Source: Bacillus sp. DNRA2
Lineage (GTDB): Bacteria > Bacillota > Bacilli > Bacillales > Cytobacillaceae
NCBI RefSeq assembly: GCF_012843265.1
Contig: NZ_JABAIT010000020.1
Location: 20,927-84,926, forward strand
Reading direction: 5' to 3'
Length of the DNA stretch: 64,000 nucleotides
Shown: piece by piece, positions 28,330 to 37,293 of the stretch
Position numbering within the stretch: the first letter of the stretch is position 1
Layout: each line of letters starts with the position of its first letter
Notes under the pieces: model-generated
Told to the model about the DNA's origin: nothing
The model's database searches: none
The model's input: only the letters and a program-made list of their open reading frames with translations
Translations under genes and position numbers: made by a program

Positions 28330-29607
28330 TTATGATTGGAAATATTTACTTTTCATAATGGTTTCCTCATATACGCGTTTCGTTTCTAAACCAATTCGTT
28401 TCCAACTAAATAATTGCTGGACGATTTTCTTACCATTCTCGCCAAGTTGTTTTGCTTTAGGAGGATTGTCTAGTATCTCTTGAACCTGTTTAACTAAACT
28501 ACGTTTATCACCAGGATTCATTAACAGTCCAGTATTTCCATGATCGATGATTCCTTTTAAACCCCCAGTATTCGAAACAATCGTCGGCTTTCCAAAAATC
28601 ATCGCTTCCAAAGTGACAATCCCAAATGGCTCATACAGACTTGGAAAAATGGCAATTTCGCATTGGTTAAATAATAGATTGCGGTTGCTATCATCCACAT
28701 AGCCGATTAAAAATACGATGTTTTCTAGGCCTCTATCTCGTATGAGTCTTTGATACTCGTTTTCCATCGGCCCTTTTCCTGCAATAATAAAATACAAATC
28801 AGGATATTGTTTTAAAAGCTCTGGAGCTGCTTCTATCAGCACATCAAATCCCTTTTCTTTTACAAGTCTTCCAATTGAAAAAATCAAACGTTTATTAGAA
28901 TTTAGCGGTATGTTTTTACTTAAGATGGTTAATTCGTTAATTTCTGCTGAGTCTGGATCAATTCCATTTGCAATAACCGATAAACGATCTTCTTTTGCAG
29001 AAAATTGCTGAAGCAAGGCATCTTTCATAAATTCACTACATACAATTATCTGATCAGACCCGTGAATTAATTGGCGTTCCTTATCATCAATAAATTTTTG
29101 TGTTTCAGTATAGATCCCATCATTCCGTCCTTGCTCTAGCGAATGAATCGTTGTGATAAGTGGAATGCTTAATTCACTTTTCAACAAGATTCCAGCCGTC
29201 CCGACAAGCCAATCATGAGCATGTATCAAACCGTATTGATGCTCGCGGGCTAACTCCTTTACTTTGTCGATCATCGCTAGATTAAGGCCGGCAATCCAGG
29301 TAAGAAAATTTGCTTCTTGTTCATGTAATGGGGTAATACGAAAAACCTTTATTCCATCTACTATTTCAAAATTTGGGGTAGTTGAAAGCTTGGTCGTCAG
29401 AACATGGACTTCATAATTTGCCTTAACGAGGCTTCGTGCAAGTCCGTGGCAATGGCGTGCAAGACCCCCAATGACATTTGGAGGAAATTCCCAAGTTAAA
29501 ATAAGAATCTTTTGCCTTTTTGAGTTATCAGGATGAATCGTTTCACTGGGAATAAGTAAATCGGTCTCTAGTTTTGTAAGACCATTTACTCCATTTTGAT
29601 CAATCAT
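28330..29607 (-). CDS. GT4-family glycosyltransferase, YqgM-like
   Basis: A 425-residue GT-B fold enzyme. The N-terminal half has ILTWEFPPNVIGGLARHCHG, like glycogen/starch synthases and their GT4 relatives, and IHAHDWLVG. The C-terminal half has LIFSIGRLVKEKGFDVLIEA and the nucleotide-sugar EX7E region SLYEPFGIVTLEAMIFGKP. The ATG overlaps the upstream DUF4912 gene by 4 nt (ATGA). The acceptor is unknown. Its company with DUF4912 recalls alpha-glucan clusters elsewhere, but no branching enzyme or GH57 gene is present here. Confidence 0.85.
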   Translation of the reverse strand: MIDQNGVNGLTKLETDLLIPSETIHPDNSKRQKILILTWEFPPNVIGGLARHCHGLARSLVKANYEVHVLTTKLSTTPNFEIVDGIKVFRITPLHEQEANFLTWIAGLNLAMIDKVKELAREHQYGLIHAHDWLVGTAGILLKSELSIPLITTIHSLEQGRNDGIYTETQKFIDDKERQLIHGSDQIIVCSEFMKDALLQQFSAKEDRLSVIANGIDPDSAEINELTILSKNIPLNSNKRLIFSIGRLVKEKGFDVLIEAAPELLKQYPDLYFIIAGKGPMENEYQRLIRDRGLENIVFLIGYVDDSNRNLLFNQCEIAIFPSLYEPFGIVTLEAMIFGKPTIVSNTGGLKGIIDHGNTGLLMNPGDKRSLVKQVQEILDNPPKAKQLGENGKKIVQQLFSWKRIGLETKRVYEETIMKSKYFQS

Positions 29608-30077
29608 TTTCCATCCCCCTTAAGAGCCGCGGTCTCATAGTAGCTATAGGTACTAACATGTTCAGACCACTGCGGAAGAGCATGATTGCTTTGTTTATTA
29701 AGAGGATTTTTTGAGACTGGCAAATCAACGTTACTGTCAAACTGTGTCTGAAACGGAACAGAACGTAGTAGTGGGAAAAATTCTGTCTCAGACAAATGAA
29801 TCCCCCATTCAAGGCAGTAATGGCGATTAGCGTTAAGTCCTTTAATTTTCCAATCATTCTGGCCTTTTTTCATCATAAACTCATGAAAAAGATGAGCGTT
29901 ATTTCCGTTAAAGTCAATGTCTGTAATATCGTATATACGAAGCGCCGTGCGAAAGCTATCATAAGGCTTTCCAAAGTAAGAAGCAACAAAGTTCATCCGC
30001 TGCTCTGACAGCCTCCAGGCAACAGTAATCTTTTCTTCTGTAAGAATCGTTACGGATAGTTCATCCTCGGTCATCAT
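29604..30077 (-). CDS. DUF4912 domain-containing protein
   Basis: A 157-residue protein of the DUF4912 type: ITVAWRLSEQRMNFVASYFG (the typical 'W-E-…' strand) and RIYDITDIDFNGNNAHLF, then RHYCLEWGI. The fold is thought to be carbohydrate-binding-like, but no activity is known. It has GAGG 8 nt before the first of two ATGs and begins the operon with the GT4 enzyme. A promoter could lie at 30078–30239; no strong consensus was seen. Confidence 0.78.
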   Translation of the reverse strand: MMTEDELSVTILTEEKITVAWRLSEQRMNFVASYFGKPYDSFRTALRIYDITDIDFNGNNAHLFHEFMMKKGQNDWKIKGLNANRHYCLEWGIHLSETEFFPLLRSVPFQTQFDSNVDLPVSKNPLNKQSNHALPQWSEHVSTYSYYETAALKGDGK

Positions 30078-30239
30078 GGTATGTTCCTCTTTTCTTAACC
30101 TATTAGAATATAATTGAATGTTTTAAATTATGAATATTTTCTTACATTTTAATGTTAACACTGTTAGTAAACCTTCTCAATAAACGCTTTTTGTCGGATT
30201 GTGGATTTTTTATTTCTCTGTAGAAAATTTCGAAGCAAA

Positions 30240-30268
30240 AAGAAGACCAACTTTTTCAAGTTGGTCTT
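30240..30268 (-). terminator. Terminator of the pst–phoU operon
   Basis: AAGACCAAC / GTTGGTCTT with a short T-rich loop, followed on the minus strand by CTTTTTGC, right after the phoU stop. Confidence 0.9.
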
Positions 30269-30273
30269 GGTTG

Positions 30274-30933
30274 TTATTTATTTAGATCGTATCGTCTTCC
30301 TTTTACGAGGTAAAAGACATGCTCACCGATATTGGTAACGTGATCGGCTGCTCGCTCTAAGAATCTGCACACAAATGAAAGATTGTTCACCTGTGCCATA
30401 TGTTCAGGGTGCTTTTGATTAATTTCAAGCAAATCACGGATAGCTTGACCATATAAGTCATCAACCTGATCATCCATTTCAGCAACCTGTTTTGCTTTAT
30501 TAATGTCTTCCTCATTAAATGCCTCAAGAGCAAGCAGCAACATTTTCGCGGTAATTTCATGCATTTGCTTAATGTGCTCAAGCGGCTTGATCAGCGGCTC
30601 ATTGCCTATGCGAATCGCCGACTTGGCAATATTAGTGGCAAAATCAGCAATCCGTTCTATGTCATTGGCAATTTTTATCGCCACGATAATTCGTCTTAAA
30701 TCAATTGCGACTGGCTGCTGTTTGGCAATTAACAAAATCGCAAAATCATTGATTTCTTCTTCCATCAAATCAGCGTCTGTATCATCCTCCATGATTTTCA
30801 AGGCTAATTCGACATTTGCGGTCTCCAAAGCCTCGAGCGATTTTCCAAGAGCATCGATCGAAAATCTCCCAATTTCTAGTAATTTATTTTGCAGTTCCTT
30901 TAAATCCTCGTTAAATCTTTCCCTAACAACCAT
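30274..30933 (-). CDS. phoU: Phosphate transport regulator PhoU
   Basis: A 219-residue all-helical cytosolic protein made of two PhoU repeats; each has the metal-binding E/D-X3-D pattern (ALKIMEDDTDADLMEEEINDFA and AKQVAEMDDQVDDLYGQAIRDL). It modulates Pst transport and PhoR signalling. It lies 50 nt after pstB, last in the operon. B. subtilis itself lacks phoU in pst, so this arrangement is of the B. cereus/general Firmicutes type. Confidence 0.93.
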   Translation of the reverse strand: MVVRERFNEDLKELQNKLLEIGRFSIDALGKSLEALETANVELALKIMEDDTDADLMEEEINDFAILLIAKQQPVAIDLRRIIVAIKIANDIERIADFATNIAKSAIRIGNEPLIKPLEHIKQMHEITAKMLLLALEAFNEEDINKAKQVAEMDDQVDDLYGQAIRDLLEINQKHPEHMAQVNNLSFVCRFLERAADHVTNIGEHVFYLVKGRRYDLNK

Positions 30934-30983
30934 TATGTTGTACCCCCTTAGTTCAGTTGAAGCTTCGATTGATAGATAATAAA

Positions 30984-31817
30984 TTATCCAAATCGTCCAG
31001 TAATATAATCTTCGGTGCGCTTGTCAGAAGGGGTTGAGAAGATTTTATTTGTATCATCGTATTCAATGACTTCCCCATTTAAGAAGAAGGCTGTTTTATC
31101 AGAAATACGCGCAGCTTGCTGCATATTGTGAGTCACAATAATAATACTGAAATTCTTTTTCAACTCCTGAACAAGCTCTTCCACTTTGAGCGTTGAAATG
31201 GGATCTAGCGCACTTGTAGGCTCATCCATAAGGATGACATCAGGTTCGATCGCCAAGCATCGAGCAATGCATATCCGCTGCTGTTGTCCACCTGACAGGC
31301 CGTATGCATTTTGATGTAGCCGGTCCTTTACCTCATCCCAAATTGCCGCACCGCGAAGACTCTGCTCAACGATTTCATCTAAGACTTTTTTACTTTTAAT
31401 CCCATGGATTTTCGGCCCATAAGCAATATTTTCATAAATAGATTTTGGAAACGGATTTGGCTTTTGAAACACCATACCAACACGAGTTCTTAATTCTTCA
31501 ACTTGAAAATCCCTATCAAAAATATTGCGCTCTCGGTATAGTATTTCCCCAGAGACACGAACACCAGGAACCAGTTCAACCATTCTATTCAAAGTTTTAA
31601 TATAGGTTGATTTTCCACAACCAGAAGGACCGATGATCGCCGTCACTTCGTTTTCATATATCGGGAGATTAATGTTCTTTAATGCATGACCTTCTCCATA
31701 CCAAAGATTTAAATCCTTTGTATGATAAACAATCTTCTTATCTTCATTCCTTGACATAATGCCCCCTTGTTTAGGAGACTTTTCGTCTATTTTCTCATTA
31801 CCTACAACAACTACCAT
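30984..31817 (-). CDS. pstB: Phosphate ABC transporter ATP-binding protein
   Basis: A 277-residue ATPase of the high-affinity phosphate importer. Walker [10 protein letters not shown], the PstB-typical [14 protein letters not shown]-loop, signature LSGGQQQR, Walker [14 protein letters not shown] and switch [10 protein letters not shown] are all present. The chosen ATG has AGGAGG 7 nt upstream. An internal ATG at MSRNEDKK with GGGGG upstream could give a shorter form of about 256 residues. Confidence 0.94.
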   Translation of the reverse strand: MVVVVGNEKIDEKSPKQGGIMSRNEDKKIVYHTKDLNLWYGEGHALKNINLPIYENEVTAIIGPSGCGKSTYIKTLNRMVELVPGVRVSGEILYRERNIFDRDFQVEELRTRVGMVFQKPNPFPKSIYENIAYGPKIHGIKSKKVLDEIVEQSLRGAAIWDEVKDRLHQNAYGLSGGQQQRICIARCLAIEPDVILMDEPTSALDPISTLKVEELVQELKKNFSIIIVTHNMQQAARISDKTAFFLNGEVIEYDDTNKIFSTPSDKRTEDYITGRFG

Positions 31818-31834
31818 CATTAACCCTCCTAAAC

Positions 31835-32719
31835 TTAATAGCGTTTCTGAAATTTATTTCTAATTAATATCGCGATTGAATTCATGGCAAATAAAACGAT
31901 TAACAGAATAACGATCGTTGCTGCGGCCAGATTCGCATATTCTGCAACCAGCGCAGAATCTGTTGTCCAGTAATAAATTTGTACCGGAAGAATCGTAAAT
32001 CGATCAAATATCCCATCTGGAAGTGGAATAAGCAATGCAGGTATTCCAATAACAACGAGCGGTGCTGTCTCACCAATTGCTCTTGAAAGCGCTAAAATAA
32101 CGCCTGTTAATATTCCAGGAATTGACGCTGGCAGTACGACATTTTTAATCGTTTGCCATTTCGTTGCCCCCATCCCATAGGATGCTTCCCGTAAAAACTG
32201 AGGGACTGCCCGGATTGCTTCTTGACTTGATACAACAACAACAGGAAGTACTAATAATGCCATTGTTAATCCTCCTGCTAATACAACAGAACCTAATTCC
32301 ATTCCTCTAGCAAATACTGTTAAACCAAGAATTCCAAATACTACGGAAGGAACACCAGCTAAATTTGAGATATTGGTTTGGATGAAAGATTGCAATTTTC
32401 CTTTTTTGGCATATTCCTCTAGATATATAGCGGTTCCTACTCCTAAAATCATCGTGACTGGTGCAACGACAAGCATCAACCAGACAGTACCTAATATCGC
32501 TCCCATAATCCCTGCTTTTTGGGGATCAGTAGATAATTTATTCGTCAAAAAATCCAGGCTAATCCAGCCAGCACTTTGATCAATGACACGATAAATTAAG
32601 ATGACCAAAACAACTAGACCTAAAAGAGTCGATAGAAAGAATAAACCCTTAGCCACGTTGTTTGTAACTAGGCGTGACTCCATTCTTTTATGAGTTTTTA
32701 CATCGTCAATATACTTCAT
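31835..32719 (-). CDS. pstA: Phosphate ABC transporter permease PstA
   Basis: A 294-residue permease with six membrane segments and the permease coupling motif [22 protein letters not shown] plus [16 protein letters not shown]. It begins 3 nt after the pstC stop and ends 17 nt before pstB. With PstC it forms the membrane channel. Confidence 0.94.
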   Translation of the reverse strand: MKYIDDVKTHKRMESRLVTNNVAKGLFFLSTLLGLVVLVILIYRVIDQSAGWISLDFLTNKLSTDPQKAGIMGAILGTVWLMLVVAPVTMILGVGTAIYLEEYAKKGKLQSFIQTNISNLAGVPSVVFGILGLTVFARGMELGSVVLAGGLTMALLVLPVVVVSSQEAIRAVPQFLREASYGMGATKWQTIKNVVLPASIPGILTGVILALSRAIGETAPLVVIGIPALLIPLPDGIFDRFTILPVQIYYWTTDSALVAEYANLAAATIVILLIVLFAMNSIAILIRNKFQKRY

Positions 32720-32722
32720 AAT

Positions 32723-33679
32723 TTAATATTCCTCCCTAAACTTACGGGAAATATACTGGGCAATCATATTCATGATTAACGTAAACACAAACAACGTCAT
32801 CGCTACAGCATAAAGGCTATAATAGAGTGTTGATCCAGCTGGAGCTTCTCCACCTGTTACCTCAACAATATAAGCAGTCATCGTTTGCATAGATTGGGTA
32901 ATATCAAAAGTGAAAACTTTCGAACTTCCGCTTGCAATAGCAACAATCATCGTTTCTCCTATTGCCCGAGAAATACCTAGAACAAAAGAGGCAATAATTC
33001 CAGAAATAGCAGCTGGGACAACCACTTTCCACGTTACTTCAAGCTTAGTAGCACCTAGTGCAAGAGCACCTTCACGCATCGAATTTGGAACAGAGCTCAT
33101 CGCATCCTCCGAAAGTGAAGCGACTAATGGAATAATCATAATTCCCATCACTAAACCTGGACTTAAAATATTCGTTGGTTCTAAACCAGGAATAAACGAT
33201 CGTAATAGTGGCGTTACAAATGTAAAAGCAAAGAATCCATAAACAATAGTTGGAATTCCAGCAAGAATTTCTAAGATTGGTTTTAATATTTTTCTAAGTC
33301 GTTCTGACGCATACTCGCTTAAAAAAATGGCTGTCATTAAACCAATAGGAATCGCAACAAGCATGGCGATTAAGGTCGACAGTAAAGTTCCCGTTAATAG
33401 TGGCAACACACCAAAAACAGCATGGTCACCAAGCGGCTTGAGTTCTGTTCCTGTGAAAAAATCTAAAAAAGATACTTTCGCAAAGAAATGAACTGTTTCG
33501 GTTAAAAGGGTAATCAGAATTCCAATCGTTGTTAAAACAGATATTGCCGAAATACCAAATAATATCCCTGGAATTAGCTTTTCAGTTGTATTCGTTACAC
33601 TAGAAGATTTTTTCTTTTCTTGTATCATTTGTTGAACATTGAGGCTTTTGTGTTTTTCATCAATCAGAGTTTGTTCCAT
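32723..33679 (-). CDS. pstC: Phosphate ABC transporter permease PstC
   Basis: A 318-residue permease with six membrane segments following a cytoplasmic N-terminus of about 35 residues. It has the motif EGALALGATKLEVTWKVVVPAA and GISRAIGETMIVAIASG. It is separated from pstS by a 125-nt gap containing a 12-bp perfect hairpin, likely a message-processing or attenuation point that keeps pstS expression higher. Confidence 0.94.
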   Translation of the reverse strand: MEQTLIDEKHKSLNVQQMIQEKKKSSSVTNTTEKLIPGILFGISAISVLTTIGILITLLTETVHFFAKVSFLDFFTGTELKPLGDHAVFGVLPLLTGTLLSTLIAMLVAIPIGLMTAIFLSEYASERLRKILKPILEILAGIPTIVYGFFAFTFVTPLLRSFIPGLEPTNILSPGLVMGIMIIPLVASLSEDAMSSVPNSMREGALALGATKLEVTWKVVVPAAISGIIASFVLGISRAIGETMIVAIASGSSKVFTFDITQSMQTMTAYIVEVTGGEAPAGSTLYYSLYAVAMTLFVFTLIMNMIAQYISRKFREEY

Positions 33680-33756
33680 CTCCTAAACTCCCTTCAATCT
33701 ATTTATGGTGTTTCGAAGGATGTAATTATTAAGCCGTACATCATCAAAAACATACA

Positions 33757-33786
33757 GAAGATGAGAAGAATTCACTTCTCATCTTC
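33757..33786 (-). terminator. Intercistronic hairpin between pstS and pstC
   Basis: GAAGATGAGAAG / CTTCTCATCTTC, 12 perfect pairs with a 6-nt loop, 18 nt after the pstS stop. There is no proper T-run, so it may stabilise the pstS message or terminate only partially. Confidence 0.75.
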
Positions 33787-33804
33787 GCCGATTAAACCAG
33801 ATGT

Positions 33805-34764
33805 CTATTTTTTAAGACCTTTAAGTGTTGAAAGAGTATTCTCTACATCTTGATCAGCTAATGGCGCAAAGCCTGTTTCTTTAGCAACATCCTGAGCGTT
33901 TTCCATCGTGTAAATTGCATAATCTAGTACCTCAGGCTTTTCCTTCGCATTATTCAAATTCAAATATGTGTACACCGCACGAGTAAATGGTGCATATTCT
34001 CCATCTTCCGCAATTGTATCAAGTGATGGTTCAACCGGACCCTTACCAAAATCCACTTTCACGGCAGCAAGCTTATTCTTATTACTTGCATAATATCCAT
34101 ATCCGAAGAAACCAATTGCATTTTTATCTTTAGAAACAAGATCGACTAATGTTGAATAATCCTGCTGTAGATTGATTCCTTTAACTAAGTCCTGTTCACC
34201 AAGGATGGTTTCATAGAAAAATTCATACGTCCCATGATTTTCATTTGGACCATAGGTTTTAATTGGCTCATTTGGGAAGTCTGGTCTTACATCTGACCAT
34301 TTTTTCTTGTTCTTGCTAGCCAGAAAGATGTCGATAACTTCTTCCTTTGTAAGTTCAGTAGCCCAATCATTATCTTTATTTATAACGATGGTAATCCCAT
34401 CTAAAGCAACCTTCATTTCTTGAACATCAATGCCTAATTTGTCAGCTTCAGATTTTTCTTCATCTTTGATGACACGTGAGGCGTTGTTAAAGTCTGTCCC
34501 GTTTTCTGTCAGGAATTTTTTGAAACCAGCTGATGTTCCTGCCCGACTCACTTCAACTGAAACGCCCTCTTGCTCATTTGTCATATAGTTTTCAGCCATT
34601 TTAGCCATAAACGGATAAACAGTACCCGAACCGTCAATCATTACACTACCTTCTAATTCTTTTTTATTTCCTTTATCAGCTGAATCGTTCCCACCACACG
34701 CAGCTGTAAAAATCATTACCGATGCAATTAACATAAATAAGCTAATTTTTTTAAAGCTTTTCAT
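33805..34764 (-). CDS. pstS: Phosphate-binding lipoprotein PstS
   Basis: A 319-residue periplasmic-binding-type lipoprotein. Signal peptide MKSFKKISLFMLIASVMIF ends in lipobox TAAC at residues 20–23, followed by a GGNDS linker. The phosphate-binding region has MIDGSGTVYPFM near residue 42 and EVSRAGTSAGFKKF near residue 76. It is the first gene of the pst operon, and a four-hexamer PhoP box lies upstream. Confidence 0.95.
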   Translation of the reverse strand: MKSFKKISLFMLIASVMIFTAACGGNDSADKGNKKELEGSVMIDGSGTVYPFMAKMAENYMTNEQEGVSVEVSRAGTSAGFKKFLTENGTDFNNASRVIKDEEKSEADKLGIDVQEMKVALDGITIVINKDNDWATELTKEEVIDIFLASKNKKKWSDVRPDFPNEPIKTYGPNENHGTYEFFYETILGEQDLVKGINLQQDYSTLVDLVSKDKNAIGFFGYGYYASNKNKLAAVKVDFGKGPVEPSLDTIAEDGEYAPFTRAVYTYLNLNNAKEKPEVLDYAIYTMENAQDVAKETGFAPLADQDVENTLSTLKGLKK

Positions 34765-34807
34765 TATTTATCCCCCTAAGGTATTTGTTTATCTAACCTC
34801 TATATCG

Positions 34808-34861
34808 AATATACCTTTCCACTGTAAATCTGGTTTTAACCCACTGTAAAGGTTTTGTAAA
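34808..34861 (-). promoter_or_regulatory. PhoP box and promoter of the pst operon
   Basis: Minus strand shows four direct hexamers every 11 bp: TTTACA, TTTACA, TTAAAA, TTTACA, each separated by 5 nt (plus-strand positions 34856, 34845, 34834 and 34823). This is the PhoP consensus TT(A/T)ACA-N5. A TATATT -10 at 34808–34813 lies just downstream with the boxes occupying the -35 side. The pst operon is therefore expected to be induced by phosphate starvation. Confidence 0.85.
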
Positions 34862-34940
34862 TTCCAACGATTTTTGGGTGATTCTGTCAAAAAATATCAA
34901 ATCACGATTTTTAAGAATGATACTTGTCTTATAATTCCCC

Positions 34941-34978
34941 AAAAAAAAGAAATTGCCTCAAATTGAGACAATTTCTTA
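34941..34978 (-). terminator. Terminator after pbpA
   Basis: Minus strand AAATTG-CTCAA / TTGAG-CAATTT stem with one mismatch, followed by TTTCTTTTTTTT, just after the pbpA stop. Confidence 0.85.
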
Positions 34979-34986
34979 TTAAAGGA

Positions 34987-37134
34987 TTACTGTGCTGCAT
35001 TTTGATTTTCTTGAGTGACATTTTGGTTAGGGTCTGGATTTTGCTGAGCAGCTGCTTGACGTGCTGCTTTTAAGTTAAAATACGTATCCATAACTTGCTG
35101 ACCGATGTTTAAGTTCGTTCTGGTATCAGTTGCGCTTGGTGTGTAGGCCCAAGGCACAAGTACAGACATCGCAATCTCAGGACTATTAAACGGTGCATAA
35201 CCGACTAGACTTAAATTCATTACTTCTGGTGGCTCTTTCCCATATTTTTTACGGTCAGGACCATCATAAAAGGCCTGTGCGGTACCGGTTTTCCCCGCTG
35301 GATCATATGGTTTTCCTGCAAAGAATCCTCTTGCTGTTCCTTGGGCCCCATGCATAACTAAATGAAATCCTTGCTGAACACGTTTTATCCAATCTTCCTT
35401 CATATCAACACGATTTAAAATATTTGGCGTGATCGCTTTCGTGATTGGCCCTAACTCAGTTTGATCTAATACAGGCTCACGAATCTCTTTCACAATGTGT
35501 GGTTGAATTCGATAACCGTTATTAGCAATTGTCGAAACATACTGTGCCAATTGCATCGCTGAATACGTATCATACTGACCTATCGCTAAGTCAAGTAAGA
35601 AACCTGGCCGTTTATCTTGTCCCTTAAAGCCGGCAGTCTCATTCGGTAAATCAATTCCCGTTCTCACTCCGAGTCCAAATTGACTGAACGAATCACGGAT
35701 TGTATTAAAAGCGTTAGAATCCAGTGATAATGGGCCATTTTGAACATACTTACCTTTCCCAATCGCAATCGCTGTTCTAAACATATAGACGTTTGATGAA
35801 CGCTCCAGTGCCTTTAGATCATTAACGGAACCCATGTTTGTCCAAGATTTTTTCACCGGTGTACCTTTAATTTGCAAAGGACCATCGTGTAAAACTGTAC
35901 CTGGTGAAATGGCACCGGTTTGATAGCCAGTTAGGACTGTTGCTCCTTTGACTGCTGAACCCACGTTGTAAGAAGTCGTAAACGTACCAAGTGCATCATC
36001 CTGCATTTCTGTTTTTCCGGTTTCAGGATCCTTTACTATTCGCTTTCCGGCCATCGTTAAGATTTCACCAGTATTTGGATCCATTAATACAACGTAAGCC
36101 CGATCGAGAAAACCAGTCCCGGCCATTCCTTTTGTTGACTTCAGGTTTTCTTCAATAATTTTCTCAACTGCTAACTGCAGTTCCATATCAATCGATAAAA
36201 CAAGATCCTTCCCTCGTTTCCCCTCAGAAACGACTTCAGCGCTTAGCACATTACCAGCTTTATCGGTTTTATTACGAACCTTTGCCTTTTGTCCAGAAAG
36301 CACATCCTCATACTGCATTTCAATATAACTCTTTCCAACTCGATCATTACGGTTATAATCTCTCGATAAATAATAATCAAGTTGCTCGGACGGTAGTCCT
36401 TCATCAGACGTTGTAACCTTACCCAGTACAGAAATTAACGTATCAGATGCATATGTCCGCTTCCAATCCGTTGTTGTATCAACCCCAGGAAGTGATTCTA
36501 AGTTTTCACTAACAGCAGCAAATTCCTCAGCAGTTACCCCTTCATTTTTAACGATTTGCGGTGTTAGGGCATAACCGCTATTGAACTCACGGAAAATTGC
36601 CAAAACCTCAAGTTCTTCGTTAGAGAAGCTGTTGATTTCTTCAGGAGTGATTCTTTCAAGTTGAAGTTTATAAATTTCTTTATCTGTTAACTCTTTTGCT
36701 TCAAACTTGTCCCATTCTTTTTTGGTAATTTTCTTTTTGGCCAGATTCGGGTGCTTCATAATCCAAAAGTCTTTTTTATCGCGCTCCTGGATTTTATTTG
36801 TGTCTTTTTGAATTAAAGTTGCTAATTTCTCAGCGACTTTAAGCATTTCCTTCGTATCAGTACCTTGATATTTTGTGTAAGTAATCGCATTTAACGGGAT
36901 ATTATCAACAATGATTTTTCCACTGGTATCAAACATTTTCCCTCGTGGGACTGGATTATTGATTGTGACATCCTCTGTTCGTTCAATTTCACGTTTAAAA
37001 TCATCACCATAAACGATTTGGACAACGCCAAGCCGCAGTATTAATGCCGAAAATAAGATAAATACAACAAAAAACATTACATTTAAGCGAAATGGCACAT
37101 GTGTTTTTTTCTTTTTTTGTTTTTTCAAAATCAA
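34987..37134 (-). CDS. pbpA: Class B penicillin-binding protein PbpA (PBP2a type)
   Basis: A 715-residue transpeptidase for lateral wall synthesis. One N-terminal membrane anchor (FRLNVMFFVVFILFSALILRL) precedes the dimerisation domain. The transpeptidase domain has SxxK as SAVK near residue 393, SxN as SSN near 444 and KTG in AGKTGTAQAF near 618. The tail is Gln/Asn-rich. Neighbouring pstS and yqgE match the B. subtilis order. The extended N-terminal domain (residues 60–260) is Lys/Glu-rich, as in elongasome PBP2 proteins. Confidence 0.94.
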   Translation of the reverse strand: MILKKQKKKKTHVPFRLNVMFFVVFILFSALILRLGVVQIVYGDDFKREIERTEDVTINNPVPRGKMFDTSGKIIVDNIPLNAITYTKYQGTDTKEMLKVAEKLATLIQKDTNKIQERDKKDFWIMKHPNLAKKKITKKEWDKFEAKELTDKEIYKLQLERITPEEINSFSNEELEVLAIFREFNSGYALTPQIVKNEGVTAEEFAAVSENLESLPGVDTTTDWKRTYASDTLISVLGKVTTSDEGLPSEQLDYYLSRDYNRNDRVGKSYIEMQYEDVLSGQKAKVRNKTDKAGNVLSAEVVSEGKRGKDLVLSIDMELQLAVEKIIEENLKSTKGMAGTGFLDRAYVVLMDPNTGEILTMAGKRIVKDPETGKTEMQDDALGTFTTSYNVGSAVKGATVLTGYQTGAISPGTVLHDGPLQIKGTPVKKSWTNMGSVNDLKALERSSNVYMFRTAIAIGKGKYVQNGPLSLDSNAFNTIRDSFSQFGLGVRTGIDLPNETAGFKGQDKRPGFLLDLAIGQYDTYSAMQLAQYVSTIANNGYRIQPHIVKEIREPVLDQTELGPITKAITPNILNRVDMKEDWIKRVQQGFHLVMHGAQGTARGFFAGKPYDPAGKTGTAQAFYDGPDRKKYGKEPPEVMNLSLVGYAPFNSPEIAMSVLVPWAYTPSATDTRTNLNIGQQVMDTYFNLKAARQAAAQQNPDPNQNVTQENQNAAQ

Positions 37135-37259
37135 GCACTTCCTTTTATATAAAAACGTTCAAGATCGTAGTCGAAATAAGTCTCCTACCATTGTAAAAGA
37201 AAAACGTTTTTTTTGCTATGCTTCTCTTGTAATTTCCTGACAATTTTTATTTCCATACA

Positions 37260-37293
37260 AAAAAAACGGACCGAGGTTAATCGTCCGTTTTTT
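37260..37293 (-). terminator. Terminator after yqgE
   Basis: AAAAACGGAC / GTCCGTTTTT with an 11-nt loop; the T-run on the minus strand follows the yqgE stop directly. Confidence 0.85.

Noticed and set aside
30140..30175. Possible PhoP box upstream of the DUF4912 operon (TTTACT and TTAACA)
   Set aside because: The two hexamers are 13 bp apart instead of 11 and further repeats are missing.
30503..30979. 158-codon plus-strand frame opposite phoU
   Set aside because: Serine/isoleucine-rich mirror translation of an alpha-helical gene; phoU is conserved and on the other strand.
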